A stretch of DNA of 64,000 bases from Corynebacterium choanae (GTDB lineage Bacteria > Actinomycetota > Actinomycetes > Mycobacteriales > Mycobacteriaceae). Shown here one piece after another: positions 1-8,679 of the stretch (position 1 is the stretch's first letter; every line of letters begins with the position of its first letter). Both the position numbers and the translations under genes were made by a program. The notes under the pieces were generated by a model, which searched no databases, was not told the DNA's origin, and saw only the letters and a list, made by a program, of their open reading frames with translations. The DNA lies in NCBI RefSeq assembly GCF_003813965.1, contig NZ_CP033896.1, positions 1,116,001-1,180,000 on the forward strand. Direction: 5' to 3'.

Positions 1-133
1 GATCTTCCACCGGTGGCTCGTAGCTGAACAAACCCGTTATGGGTGCTAAAAAGGTCAAACTCATCTTGCCTGGTGGAAGGAATAGTCTCCACCAATTCGC
101 CCTCACTAATGGCCTGTATTTTGTATTCGCCAT
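1..133 (-). CDS. possible protein N-terminus, cut by window edge
   Basis: An open frame runs off the left edge on the minus strand. From an ATG at 133 it reads 44 codons without a stop, with a Trp/Phe/Leu-rich stretch (ANWWRLFLPPGKMSL near residues 12-26). The same frame is also open upstream as far as a GTG near 178, so the start is uncertain. No Shine-Dalgarno sequence is evident and I do not recognise a family. The stretch is more AT-rich than the neighbouring genes, so this may be chance; sequence left of the window would settle it. Confidence 0.25.
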   Translation of the reverse strand, partial: MANTKYRPLVRANWWRLFLPPGKMSLTFLAPITGLFSYEPPVED

Positions 134-565
134 CACAGGGCTTACAAAAGAACAACGATTCTCATGCAGAATCACCCATAAAAATTGATTCGACGAGCCT
201 CAAACACTGGGCAGTGCGGTGCTAATCTTTTGTGCGCATGGTAGCAAGATTACTACTATGCCGTTCGTGGATAATGCCCGCCACATGGCACGATCGGAGG
301 GCCTACCTAGAACGTAATGGGCAGTGATTGTTCAGCGTCACGGGCAGACACGATGTGCTGCCGGTACGCACTGTTGCTGTAAACACTGTCATCGGTTCCC
401 TGCACCCCACTGCTGTGTACTGAGTTGTCCTTCGCAGGGCGCGGCGGTGGCTGGAGGAGGGCGTGGGCGGTAAGGTGCCGCTGCGGCTCCGGATTGTGGG
501 GGCTTATTCAGCGGTTGTGAGGTGCGAGGAAGTGTCTTGGCGGCGCTCGTGTGCTAACGGTAGTC
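134..565. other. upstream region of the SNF2 gene, no gene seen
   Basis: About 430 bases lie between the possible minus-strand frame and the helicase gene. Short open frames are present but have no ribosome site or recognisable protein. The last part is G-rich and carries no obvious terminator. Confidence 0.5.
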
Positions 566-582
566 CATAATGGAACATTATG
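566..582 (+). promoter_or_regulatory. -10 box and inverted repeat spanning the SNF2 start codon
   Basis: CATAATG (566-572) and CATTATG (576-582) form a perfect 7-bp inverted repeat with a GAA spacer. The left arm contains a good -10 hexamer, CATAAT at 566-571, and the right arm ends in the ATG start codon at 580. The 8-base distance suggests a leaderless transcript. The symmetry could be an operator that covers -10 and start; this is inference. Confidence 0.5.
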
Positions 583-3500
583 AGTCACACGAGTTTCCAT
601 CTGCGACTGCACGACAGGGAAGGCATTGTCGCTTTCGCGTCGGTCAATGGGCGAGTGTTGTCTGTGAAGCAGATGCGGAATCTGCCGGAGTTTGCCGAGC
701 TGCTGGCGGAATGGGGGGTTGATGTTGCTAAGGCGCGTACCGTCAGTGTGCTGTCCCTTGCCGATAATGGGGAAATTGATCGGCGGAGCATTGTTGGTTT
801 CCGCCTAGGGGCTGCGACGAGTTGGCCGGTGTTTCAGCGGTTAGCTGCAGATATTGATGTGCTCACCCCGGAGTTGGAGCTGGTTCCGATTGCGGTGGGG
901 AGTTTGCAGGGTTCGTTTGATTTTGCTCGTTCGACGCTGCGTCATCATCCAGCGCTCACCGCAGCGACGTTGTTTCCTTCTGACTTGGCTGATGACACCA
1001 GGGCGTATCAGTGTGCTGATCGTGACGAACCTGCTGCTAGCTCGAGAATGTTCCCGGGTTTGTCCGATGACTCTTCTGCACCAGCGGCTGTAGTCACTGA
1101 CCTGGAGCTTCAGCAACTTTCTCAGCAGTTGGGGACTGTTCGGCAAGCTATTGCAGCAGGGTCGCCGCTGCTGGTGAGCACAGAAAAGACACAACGCAGC
1201 CAGCAGGATGTACTCCCGCAGATAGCGGTGGTTGCTGCGGATAGTCCGGCGCTTGTTGGCCGTGATGATGATGATTTTTTCTGGGCGGCGGAAACTGTTT
1301 GGCTTGCCCGGCTAATGTTTGCTGTGCTGCGGTGGGTGAGTGCTGGCCATGTGCAGCTTGCTATCCGTCCAGATCCGGAAGATCAACAGTCTTGGGTTGC
1401 TGGTTTACAACTTATCGAAGATCCGAGCTTTTCGGATTTTTTCGACGCGATGGTTGCAGCACTTCCGGTAGGGGTGGCGATTCCTGATCAGTCGTGTCTG
1501 CAGTGGCTTGCCAATGATTGTGTGCAGGCGCCGCTTGCACAGAGTATTGAAGCGCAGCCGCGAATATCGCCACTGGTGGAGTCGTTGGTGACTCATACGC
1601 CGCTGACACAGGGACAGCCAGCGCAGCTTGCCCGCAATATGAAAGCCTGGTTTGCTGGGGCGGAATTTGAAGCACCAGAGCTGGTGATGCGGATCGCGGA
1701 GCGGCCAATTGCGGTGCAGCCTGTTGCTGATGTGGTGTTTGATCATATTTTCTGGGCGTACGCCGAGTTGCTGCGGCGATGGGATCGGCAGCATTCAGCG
1801 AGTCAGTGGGATGCGGCGGTAGCCCGTCGTCTCCTTGATCAGCCAAGTATCGGCGACATGGTGGGCACGTTGTTTGCGGAAGGGGAGTTCTCCCGGGATG
1901 GCTGGCTCGATCCGGTGGCGGTGGCGGATCTTTTTACATCTGCTGCACCGTCCCGTGGGCGGGCTGCAACGGTAACCTTGGGCGATAGTGATGCCCCACA
2001 GTATCTGGTGCCGACTAGCAATCAACACGACTATGAGGAACTCTTTGGGCCGGTGTATGCGGTGGAGCTACTGTTTCGCACCCCCTCAGATCAGCGTCTG
2101 CGGGCGGTCTCTGCGGTTGATCCCACCTCCGCGATCGGCCAAGCAGTAGCTGATGCGTTGCAGCTGTTGCGCCGCGAATGCGCCACGCTCGGCGATGAAG
2201 CTGGAGTGATCGCTACGCTGCAGTCGCAGCGCCTCGTTACGGTGACCTACGACGCTGATCCGCTTGCCGCCGATAGCAATACGCCACCAGATGCGGGTGT
2301 CGCCCCAGCGGCGATTTCCCAGTTGTCTTCCGGTGCAGGTAGCGGTGTGTTGCCGTATCAGCAAGGTTCACCACAGCAGGCTGGATGGGTGAAGCTGCTG
2401 CCGGAGGTTGACGCACTCGCGCTCGTTGACTGGTATGCCAATAAGGGGCAGCAGTATTGCACACTGCTTGCCCCGAAGGCGTGGACGCAGCCACAGTCGC
2501 TCTCCCTGCGGGTGAAAGCGGCGGATTCTTATTCATATGGGTTTGTCTCAGCATCGAATTTGTGCAAATTCAATTGGCAGGCCGCCTTGGATGGGCAGCC
2601 GTTAACTGATGCAGAATTTGCTGCCCTGCTCGCAGCCAATAGCGACATGGTGCGTATCCGTGGCCGCTATGTGCGGGTTGAAAAGCATACGCTCACCCGG
2701 GTTCGGCAATCAATCGGATCGGCACTTGTGGATCCGCGGCACACCCCTAGCCGGTCAACACGGCAGGACATTGATGAACTGTTAGACATGTCGCCACAAC
2801 AGTTCATGCACCATCTTCAAGCTGGGGTGACGACCGGGGTTGCCGAGTTTGCTCATCTGCTAGCAGATTTCGCCGATCTGGGGATCAACGTTGATCCCGC
2901 TGGTGACCCGGCCGAATGGATGAATCAAGTAACCCGTATGCGCAGCTTGCTGCAGTGGACTCGGCAGACACTCGCTAATGACGACGACGAGACGCTGGAT
3001 GAGCAGCGGAATCACCATATTGGTGGTTTGGCGGCCAGTGCAGCCTCGGCGGTTGGACAGACCAATACTGTGGACTTCTATGTGCCACCATCGATTACTG
3101 CCACGTTGCGGGACTATCAGCTGCAGGGCAGCCAGTGGATGGCGAATCTCAGCTCGCTAGGTGTGGGCTGTTTGCTGGCAGACGACATGGGGTTGGGGAA
3201 AACCCTGCAATTGTTGGCGCTCTACGCCTGGGAGCAACACGAGGGTGCAACACCGGCGATGCAACGCCGCACGTGGCAAACCTTACAGGCTGCTGCCGCT
3301 GATATTGCGCACTATGCCAACCTCGCAATCGATGAGCGTGAACAGGCGTTGGAGGTACTCGGCCCACAGTTTGGGGTGGGTGCCCACCCGGTGCGGTGCG
3401 GCATACTCCTGGCAGAACAGTGGAAGCTACCAGCCGCCGATGTGGCCAGTGGTCAATACCGCCCAGGAATGGTCACTGACGCGGACAGCCCGCCGGCGCC

Positions 3501-4950
3501 GATCCCCTCCTTACCGATGCTGGTGGTGGCGCCGAAAACAGTGCAGCAGGCGTGGGAAGAACAACTCGCCACGTTTTTCCCCACCGCCCGTTGCTATGTG
3601 CATCACGGTGCCAATCGGCTACACGGGATCGACTTGCTGCAACAACTCGGCAGGGTCGATGTGGTGATCACCACCTATGAGACGCTTCGCCGCGACCAAG
3701 CGGAACTGGTTGGCCCGCTGTTTTCCCGGGTGGTGTTCGATGAGGCGCAGGCTATCAAAAATGCCCATTCACGGAATTTCCGTGCCGCCGAACGAGTGTG
3801 CCGGCAACACACTGTGATAGCCACCGGCACCCCGGTGGAAAATAGTTTGCAAGAACTGTGGGCACATTTCCGGCAGCTCAACCCTGGTGTCCTTGGCGGC
3901 GAGAAACAATTTCGCGCATCGTTTGTCACCCCGATTCAGCACGCCTACGCCGCCCCGGTCGAAGTTGATTCGCTTTCCGGCCCTGCCACACCCCCGGTGA
4001 GCCTTGCTGGCAATCCAGAAGACTATGACCTTGACGTGTCTGGTCGCCGCCACACCGCCCGCCAACACATGGAACGTCTCCGCGGGCTCATCGAACCCTA
4101 TGTGCTGCGGCGAACGAAAAATCAGCTAGATCTCGGATTGAAAAACAAAACCATCGAAGTCGTAGAGGTGCCGCTGACCCCGGAACAAATCGCCCTCTAC
4201 CACCAGGTGGTCACCGATTTTCAAACCAAAGCCGATCAGGCAACCACCCCGCGGCAACGCAACGCCAGAATTTTCGCCCTGCTCAGCGAGCTGCGACAAA
4301 TCTGTAATCATCCAGCGATTTTCCTGCCCGATGATCCACATATCAGTGCACACGGCCACTATCGCAGCAATAAACTTGCAGCCATTGAACAGCTTGCTCA
4401 ACGATGCGCAAAGCAGGGGCGCCGCATGCTGGTATTTACCTCGTCGGTGCCGTTCGGCACCATGCTCGCAGAGCTATTAACAGCAGTGTTTGGCGAACCG
4501 ATCGCGTTTTTCCACGGCCAACTGTCCGCCCAGGAACGACGCAAGATCATTCGCACCTTTCAATCCCCCAACGGGCCTGCCGCGCTGGTGCTCACCCCGA
4601 AAACCGGTGGCAGCGGTATTACCCTCACCAACGCCACCATGGTGATTCACGCCGACCTGTGGTGGAATCCTGCAGTGCTGGAACAAGCCAACGACCGCGC
4701 CTACCGGATCGGACAACACCATGATGTGGAAGTGTTCTATGTGGTTGCGAACTTCGGCATCGAGCAATATATGCTGCAACTGCTCGATTCGAAACGAGAC
4801 CTTGCCGACTTTACCCTGCAACAATCTGCCGCATCCCAACTCAGCGCTATGAACCGCCAAGAGCTTGCAGCTGTGCTGCATCAACAGTCAGCAAACCACC
4901 ACCAGCACTCCACAGACACCACCGAATCGGGACAGGGGCAACGCCGGTGA
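580..4950 (+). CDS. SNF2-family DEAD/DEAH-box helicase
   Basis: This is a 1456-residue Swi2/Snf2-type ATPase expected to translocate on double-stranded DNA. The C-terminal ATPase carries the family motifs: Walker A in DDMGLGKT near residue 870, DEAQ (motif II) near 1054, TGTPVEN (motif III), and motifs V-VI with TGGSGITL and QANDRAYRIGQ near 1368. The N-terminal ~850 residues match the long accessory region seen in bacterial SNF2 proteins of this size and show no catalytic motif. The stop overlaps the start of the SWIM gene by four bases (GTGA), so the two are very likely co-translated. The ATG at 580 is supported by the close -10 box. DNA repair or nucleoid remodelling is plausible, but nothing here fixes the role. 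Confidence 0.93.
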   Translation: MSHTSFHLRLHDREGIVAFASVNGRVLSVKQMRNLPEFAELLAEWGVDVAKARTVSVLSLADNGEIDRRSIVGFRLGAATSWPVFQRLAADIDVLTPELELVPIAVGSLQGSFDFARSTLRHHPALTAATLFPSDLADDTRAYQCADRDEPAASSRMFPGLSDDSSAPAAVVTDLELQQLSQQLGTVRQAIAAGSPLLVSTEKTQRSQQDVLPQIAVVAADSPALVGRDDDDFFWAAETVWLARLMFAVLRWVSAGHVQLAIRPDPEDQQSWVAGLQLIEDPSFSDFFDAMVAALPVGVAIPDQSCLQWLANDCVQAPLAQSIEAQPRISPLVESLVTHTPLTQGQPAQLARNMKAWFAGAEFEAPELVMRIAERPIAVQPVADVVFDHIFWAYAELLRRWDRQHSASQWDAAVARRLLDQPSIGDMVGTLFAEGEFSRDGWLDPVAVADLFTSAAPSRGRAATVTLGDSDAPQYLVPTSNQHDYEELFGPVYAVELLFRTPSDQRLRAVSAVDPTSAIGQAVADALQLLRRECATLGDEAGVIATLQSQRLVTVTYDADPLAADSNTPPDAGVAPAAISQLSSGAGSGVLPYQQGSPQQAGWVKLLPEVDALALVDWYANKGQQYCTLLAPKAWTQPQSLSLRVKAADSYSYGFVSASNLCKFNWQAALDGQPLTDAEFAALLAANSDMVRIRGRYVRVEKHTLTRVRQSIGSALVDPRHTPSRSTRQDIDELLDMSPQQFMHHLQAGVTTGVAEFAHLLADFADLGINVDPAGDPAEWMNQVTRMRSLLQWTRQTLANDDDETLDEQRNHHIGGLAASAASAVGQTNTVDFYVPPSITATLRDYQLQGSQWMANLSSLGVGCLLADDMGLGKTLQLLALYAWEQHEGATPAMQRRTWQTLQAAAADIAHYANLAIDEREQALEVLGPQFGVGAHPVRCGILLAEQWKLPAADVASGQYRPGMVTDADSPPAPIPSLPMLVVAPKTVQQAWEEQLATFFPTARCYVHHGANRLHGIDLLQQLGRVDVVITTYETLRRDQAELVGPLFSRVVFDEAQAIKNAHSRNFRAAERVCRQHTVIATGTPVENSLQELWAHFRQLNPGVLGGEKQFRASFVTPIQHAYAAPVEVDSLSGPATPPVSLAGNPEDYDLDVSGRRHTARQHMERLRGLIEPYVLRRTKNQLDLGLKNKTIEVVEVPLTPEQIALYHQVVTDFQTKADQATTPRQRNARIFALLSELRQICNHPAIFLPDDPHISAHGHYRSNKLAAIEQLAQRCAKQGRRMLVFTSSVPFGTMLAELLTAVFGEPIAFFHGQLSAQERRKIIRTFQSPNGPAALVLTPKTGGSGITLTNATMVIHADLWWNPAVLEQANDRAYRIGQHHDVEVFYVVANFGIEQYMLQLLDSKRDLADFTLQQSAASQLSAMNRQELAAVLHQQSANHHQHSTDTTESGQGQRR

Positions 4951-5846
4951 CAGACAACCTCGAAAATATCATCAACCTTGACGAATATCGGCGAAAGCGC
5001 CGCCGCCGCAACCAGCCCCGCCGGTTAGCGGATCCGCCAGCTGACACCATGGTTGGTTGGATGAAGGATTGGCTTGCACAGCACACCGATACTGGACGGA
5101 TCAACCGCGGCCTCCAATATTTGGGTGATGGACGACTCATTAGCTTGCAGGTTGCTCACGATAGGATCCAGGCGGCGATCAAAGGCACTGCGCTGCAGCC
5201 CTTTGTCGTTGACATTGTGCTGCCCGCAATCAGCCTCACCGTACAACGTCGACTCCACCAGCAGCTCCACGACACCAACCGTCTCCGGCAGCCTGATATC
5301 GAAACGATCAGCCAACTCTTGTTGCCTGGCAAGCAACCGGAATACTCCCACTGCAACTGCCCCGATTATGATCGCGGAAATCTGTGCAAACATCTTGTTT
5401 GTGTGTGGATACAGCTCGCCCAACAACTTGACGCCCAACCTGACCTGATCTACCAGTGGCGCGACTTGAACTGGCTTGCCGCCGGAACCCCGACCACCAC
5501 TGCCGCGGAAACGGCAGCGATCGTGAAAACCACCCAAACCCGGACGCGACTTCCTGCCGTTGTGGATCGGATTCCTGTCAACCCGATCAAGTCAGCGGCC
5601 GACAACCAGCCAAAACACTATAACAATCTGCTTTCTGCACTCACTGCAATAACCTATGTGCCGACGCTGATCGAAGAAACTGCGCAGCAGCTCCAACACA
5701 TCTGGGTGACCCTGCACCAATTTGGGCTTCAGCACGGGCTGCTGCTTGAGCAAACCCAGCGAGACCTTGCACGGCAACTCGTCGAATACACTCCCCAGCC
5801 AGCTCCACCGGCACACTCAACCAATCCGCCAAAACCACCCCACTAG
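4947..5846 (+). CDS. SWIM zinc-finger protein
   Basis: This 299-residue protein starts at a GTG that overlaps the helicase stop. A SWIM-type zinc site CxCx(n)CxH is visible near residues 134-147 (CNCPDYDRGNLCKHLVC), a fold known to bind DNA or protein. The N-terminus is very basic (RRKRRRRNQPRR near residue 15) and could contact nucleic acid. The C-terminal third is Gln/Thr-rich with no known motif. SNF2 helicases paired with a SWIM protein are a recurrent bacterial arrangement, and the 4-bp overlap suggests that the SWIM protein is a partner subunit of the helicase. Its exact function is not established. Confidence 0.85.
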   Translation: MTDNLENIINLDEYRRKRRRRNQPRRLADPPADTMVGWMKDWLAQHTDTGRINRGLQYLGDGRLISLQVAHDRIQAAIKGTALQPFVVDIVLPAISLTVQRRLHQQLHDTNRLRQPDIETISQLLLPGKQPEYSHCNCPDYDRGNLCKHLVCVWIQLAQQLDAQPDLIYQWRDLNWLAAGTPTTTAAETAAIVKTTQTRTRLPAVVDRIPVNPIKSAADNQPKHYNNLLSALTAITYVPTLIEETAQQLQHIWVTLHQFGLQHGLLLEQTQRDLARQLVEYTPQPAPPAHSTNPPKPPH

Positions 5847-6119
5847 AGCGGTGTGCTATGCAGCAATCGGAAACCGGCTGCACTGCAACAGCTGCCCGCC
5901 TACCGGGGGCGCTTGGCGCAAGCTTCCACCTCTTCGTGGATTGCGCCGCGGGAAAAGTTGAGCCCTGCACAGTCTGGATAGGAAAGCGTCATGGGCAGTG
6001 TTGAGCAGGGCAGGGGATATGCCAATAATCGGTGGGCAAGATTGTCAACCGCGGCTGCGTCCGTATTCTGCACGCCTTGTTGGCCGGGGCTTGCCAGTGT
6101 GCACAGGTGTGGCATTTCA

Positions 6120-6128
6120 TGCGATAAT
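6120..6128 (+). promoter_or_regulatory. extended -10 promoter of the PspC gene
   Basis: TGC followed by GATAAT (6123-6128) forms an extended -10 element that ends seven bases before the ATG at 6136. This predicts a leaderless mRNA and supports the short version of the gene. Confidence 0.5.
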
Positions 6129-6135
6129 AGCCGGT

Positions 6136-6330
6136 ATGTCGAAATATCTTCAGCAACCGTTGCATCGTAGCGCTACTCAGAAAATGATTGCCGGTGTCTG
6201 CGGTGGCCTGGCCGAATCCTTCGGTGTCGATGTCAACTTAGTTCGTCTGCTATTTATCTTGTCGCTGTTTTTACCTGGCACCCAGGTGATTATCTATCTT
6301 GTACTGTGGGTGCTTTTCCCGGTGCAATAG
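6136..6330 (+). CDS. PspC-domain small membrane protein
   Basis: The 64-residue protein is a single PspC domain: a short basic N-terminus (YLQQPLHRS), then the hallmark MIAGVCGGLAESFGVDVNLVR and one or two hydrophobic helices ending in VLWVLFPVQ. PspC domains sit in the cytoplasmic membrane and are linked to envelope stress in other bacteria. I chose the ATG at 6136 because it places the domain at the usual N-terminal position and has an extended -10 just upstream; a longer frame from 5998 would add about 46 residues that look non-coding. The gene stands alone, and the insertion sequence begins 66 bases after its stop. Confidence 0.85.
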   Translation: MSKYLQQPLHRSATQKMIAGVCGGLAESFGVDVNLVRLLFILSLFLPGTQVIIYLVLWVLFPVQ

Positions 6331-6396
6331 TCTGCATGAACCTGTGGCCACCCCAAGTGGCTGTGCAGTGTGTTGCACTGCGACGGCTTGTGCTAC

Positions 6397-6419
6397 TGAA
6401 GTGCCCCGGGTTTTGTTCC
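6397..6419. repeat. IS3 element left inverted repeat
   Basis: This 23-bp terminal repeat begins TGAAGTGCCCCGGG. It pairs with 7683-7705 with two mismatches. Its inner end touches the orfB stop codon. Confidence 0.9.
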
Positions 6420-7279
6420 TAGGCATTTGCCTTGATTTTTATTTTTCCTTGTGGCCGGTTCTGATTCCAAAATTCGGTTTCCACCTCGGTGGGGGTTCGG
6501 TAGCCCAAGCTTTGGTGGAGCCTATTCTCGTTCCACCACGACACCCACTCAAACGTGGCAATTTCCACCTCGACAACATCATTCCACCTGCGAGTATGGA
6601 TGAGCTCGTTCTTATAAGAGCCGTTAACGTTTTCAGCCAGTGCATTATCGTAGGAATCCCCGACAGATCCAGTAGAAGCGGCAATCCCGTGTTGGGCAAG
6701 TCGCTCGTTATAGACAACGCTGACATATTGTGAGCCGTGATCTAAATGGTGGATGAGCCCTGTTGTTTTTTCAGCACACACGATCGCCTGGTTGAGTGCT
6801 TGCAGTGGCAACGCTTCAGTGCGCATCGAGTCCGATAGCGCCCACCCCACTATCCGTCGGGAGTAAACGTCGGTGACAAATGCCGCGTACACAAAGCCTT
6901 TCTGTGTGCGTACGTAGGTAATGTCTGCCACCCATAGTTTGTTTGGTCCTGGGGCTTTGAATTCACGCTCGACCAAGTCCGGGCGCAGATCAGGCACACC
7001 AGGCTTACGGGTTGTGATAGGTGATCTACCTTTGCCTTTGCCAGACACACCGGCCAGGCGCATCAACCGCGCAGTTTGTTCACGACCGATATCAATTCCG
7101 TCACGGCGAAGAGCATGCCACATCTTCCGCACACCGTAGACACTGTAATTATCCCGATGAACAGTGCTAATGCGTTCAACCAGCACAGTATCGCGAAGGC
7201 AACGAGGACTTAATCCACGAGCCTTAGCCTGGCGATACCCACGCGAGGTGATAAACCCACCAGCTCGGTTATTTTTCAA
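6419..7279 (-). CDS. IS3-family transposase orfB (DDE integrase), 5' end frame-broken
   Basis: This is the catalytic half of the transposase. An HTH_21-type region lies near residues 30-80 (NYSVYGVRKMWHAL), followed by an rve integrase core with WVADITYV (first Asp), HHLDHGSQY (second Asp) and SYDNALAEN (catalytic Glu). It ends with the usual integrase tail (LGYRTPTEVE). The listed start is a TTG at 7279. However, the conserved N-terminal part of orfB is split: residues resembling MIRFIDEYRSRF are in the orfA frame, while VEFICQTLKNNRAGG is in this frame, directly after a TGA at 7303-7301. The two frames differ by +1, not the -1 expected for programmed IS3 shifting. A one-base insertion or deletion near 7301-7308 is the simplest explanation. 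Confidence 0.88.
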   Translation of the reverse strand: MKNNRAGGFITSRGYRQAKARGLSPRCLRDTVLVERISTVHRDNYSVYGVRKMWHALRRDGIDIGREQTARLMRLAGVSGKGKGRSPITTRKPGVPDLRPDLVEREFKAPGPNKLWVADITYVRTQKGFVYAAFVTDVYSRRIVGWALSDSMRTEALPLQALNQAIVCAEKTTGLIHHLDHGSQYVSVVYNERLAQHGIAASTGSVGDSYDNALAENVNGSYKNELIHTRRWNDVVEVEIATFEWVSWWNENRLHQSLGYRTPTEVETEFWNQNRPQGKIKIKANA

Positions 7280-7655
7280 CGTCTGACAGATGAACTCGAC
7301 TCAAGAAACGACTCCGGTATTCATCGATGAACCGGATCATTTCCTTTCGTTGTGGGTCGAGTTCCGACGCGAAAAAAGCTGAGGCAGCTTTTAAAAGTTC
7401 GTTGGTGTCGCGTAGCTTTTGAATTTCACGGCGTAGCCTGGCGTTTTCGGCGGCCAAATCTTCAGGCACGGGTTCTGGGATGTTTCCTGCACGGCGGGCC
7501 TGCTGAGTCCATTGACGAGCTGTGTGCCATGAAACCCCCAGCTTTGGGGCTACCGCCTGGCACGCGGCTTGCAGAGACATATTTTCCGCCACGATGCGGT
7601 CTTCCACGAGACGAACCACACGATCCTTCGCATCCTGGTCAAATTTTCTTGGCAT
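7269..7655 (-). CDS. IS3-family transposase orfA, read into orfB sequence
   Basis: This 128-residue protein has an N-terminal helix-turn-helix (MPRKFDQDAKDRVVRLVED, then LGVSWHTARQW) and a leucine-zipper-like segment (ENARLRREIQKLRDTNELLK), as in IS3 OrfA proteins that bind the element ends. OrfA normally stops soon after FFASELD. Here the frame continues through MIRFIDEYR, which is recognisably orfB sequence, and ends at DVEK. The overlap with orfB is 11 bases. The extended tail fits the frameshift proposed for orfB. Confidence 0.88.
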   Translation of the reverse strand: MPRKFDQDAKDRVVRLVEDRIVAENMSLQAACQAVAPKLGVSWHTARQWTQQARRAGNIPEPVPEDLAAENARLRREIQKLRDTNELLKAASAFFASELDPQRKEMIRFIDEYRSRFLSRVHLSDVEK

Positions 7656-7682
7656 GTTCTAGATTTTCCCATCTACTCAGAC

Positions 7683-7705
7683 GGAACAAAACCTGGGACA
7701 CTTCA
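7683..7705. repeat. IS3 element right inverted repeat
   Basis: This 23-bp terminal repeat reads GGAACAAAACCTGGGACACT and onward, ending in CTTCA. It is the inverted partner of 6397-6419 and lies upstream of orfA, where the element's own promoter would start. Confidence 0.9.
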
Positions 7706-7923
7706 AATTGTGCTATCGCTGCGCTTTAAGCCAGTAACCTTCGGCGGGAGATATTTGAGGATTACGCCGACTTAGAAACCCCTGCAAGCCCAGCAATGTT
7801 GGATGAGCGGCCCGTGCTGAACCTCGGTTTGGAGTAGCTGTTGCGTATCGGGGCAACAGTGGTGAACGGTCGCTTCGTTGCAAGCTGTTTGATGCTAGCT
7901 AGCCAGATTTGGGCATAAAAAAG

Positions 7924-7996
7924 TGCCCCCGACACGATTCGAACGTGCGACCTTTGGTACCGGAAACCAATGCTCTATCCACTGAGCTACGGAGGC
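7924..7996 (-). tRNA. tRNA-Arg (anticodon CCG)
   Basis: The minus strand folds into a full cloverleaf. The acceptor stem is GCCTCCG/CGGGGGC with one G-T pair. The D-arm is GCTC...GAGC, the anticodon stem TTGGT/ACCAA with loop TTCCGGT (anticodon CCG at positions 34-36), and the T-arm GCACG-TTCGAAT-CGTGT. The discriminator base is A and CCA is not encoded. It reads CGG codons. A short T-run follows the 3' end. Confidence 0.96.
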
Positions 7997-8583
7997 AATG
8001 TTGGTATTGTGCACCGGGAACATCTGCACTGTGGCAAGGAAGTCACAGCGATGTGGTTTGCACAACATGCAACGATGGATGATTTTAGCACGCCTGGTGG
8101 CTGAACCCAACTGACTGCCAGTAGAAGTGGGAAAAACCTGTTTTGAACTGCGGTAATATGTCGGCCAAGTGGCTGTGTTGGATCTTTGGAGCACCCGTTA
8201 GATGGTGTGGTTTTCACTAGCGCTGTGGATCGCGGCAAGGTCAGATCACCGTTGCAACCGGCAAAGGAAAAAGGTCGTGATCCTATGAGAAGTCGCCACA
8301 GGAAGCCAGTCGTGTCACAGCGAAGTTGCACTGTGTTCGAACACTCGCCGGCCAGGCTGAATCACATATCAGTTGTTTCGCTGATTGCCGCTGTAAGTTG
8401 GTTGGCCGTCCACTGTGCTGTGCAGAGCTTGCGGTGACACTCGTCAAATCACACTCGCATAGGTGGCAGGCAGTAACTAGAGCCGTGCGGTGAAGGTGCG
8501 GTTTCCTCCAAGCGAGCTTGTGCAGCGCATGATTTTCGGGGCTTTTCGTGTTTTCCGCTAGGGCAGTGTTGAGGGAAAAAACA
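7997..8583. other. intergenic region upstream of tRNA-Arg, no gene seen
   Basis: Nearly 590 bases separate the tRNA from the terminator hairpins of the hydrolase gene. No open frame here has a ribosome site or recognisable product. The tRNA promoter must lie in its left part. Confidence 0.5.
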
Positions 8584-8626
8584 CCACGGTGTTGGCGTCA
8601 CCGTTATGGTGACACCGACACCGTGG
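8584..8626 (-). terminator. long hairpin downstream of the secreted hydrolase
   Basis: Arms 8584-8602 and 8608-8626 pair over 19 bp with two mismatches around a five-base GTTAT loop. The hairpin lies 54 bases past the stop of the minus-strand hydrolase gene. On the minus strand it is followed by GTTTTTTCCC, a good intrinsic terminator tail. Confidence 0.8.
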
Positions 8627-8630
8627 CGGA

Positions 8631-8651
8631 GTGTTGCCGGTGGGGCAACAC
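8631..8651 (-). terminator. second hairpin after the hydrolase gene
   Basis: GTGTTGCC and GGCAACAC (8-bp perfect stem) flank a five-base loop directly before the long terminator hairpin. It has no T-run of its own and may act with its neighbour. Confidence 0.5.
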
Positions 8652-8679
8652 TATTCGCAATTGCCGAGGAGGCAGCTAG

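Larger units (their letters stand above)
6397..7705 (-). mobile_element. IS3-family insertion sequence
   Basis: The 1309-bp element is bounded by 23-bp inverted repeats that begin TGAAGTG and match at 21 of 23 positions. It holds two minus-strand genes in the orfA/orfB order typical of IS3, with the DDE motifs intact in orfB. No 3-4 bp target duplication abuts the ends. An 8-bp direct repeat TTGTGCTA lies one base outside the left end (6388-6395) and two bases outside the right end (7708-7715). The orfB reading frame appears broken near its start, so the copy may be immobile. Confidence 0.92.
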
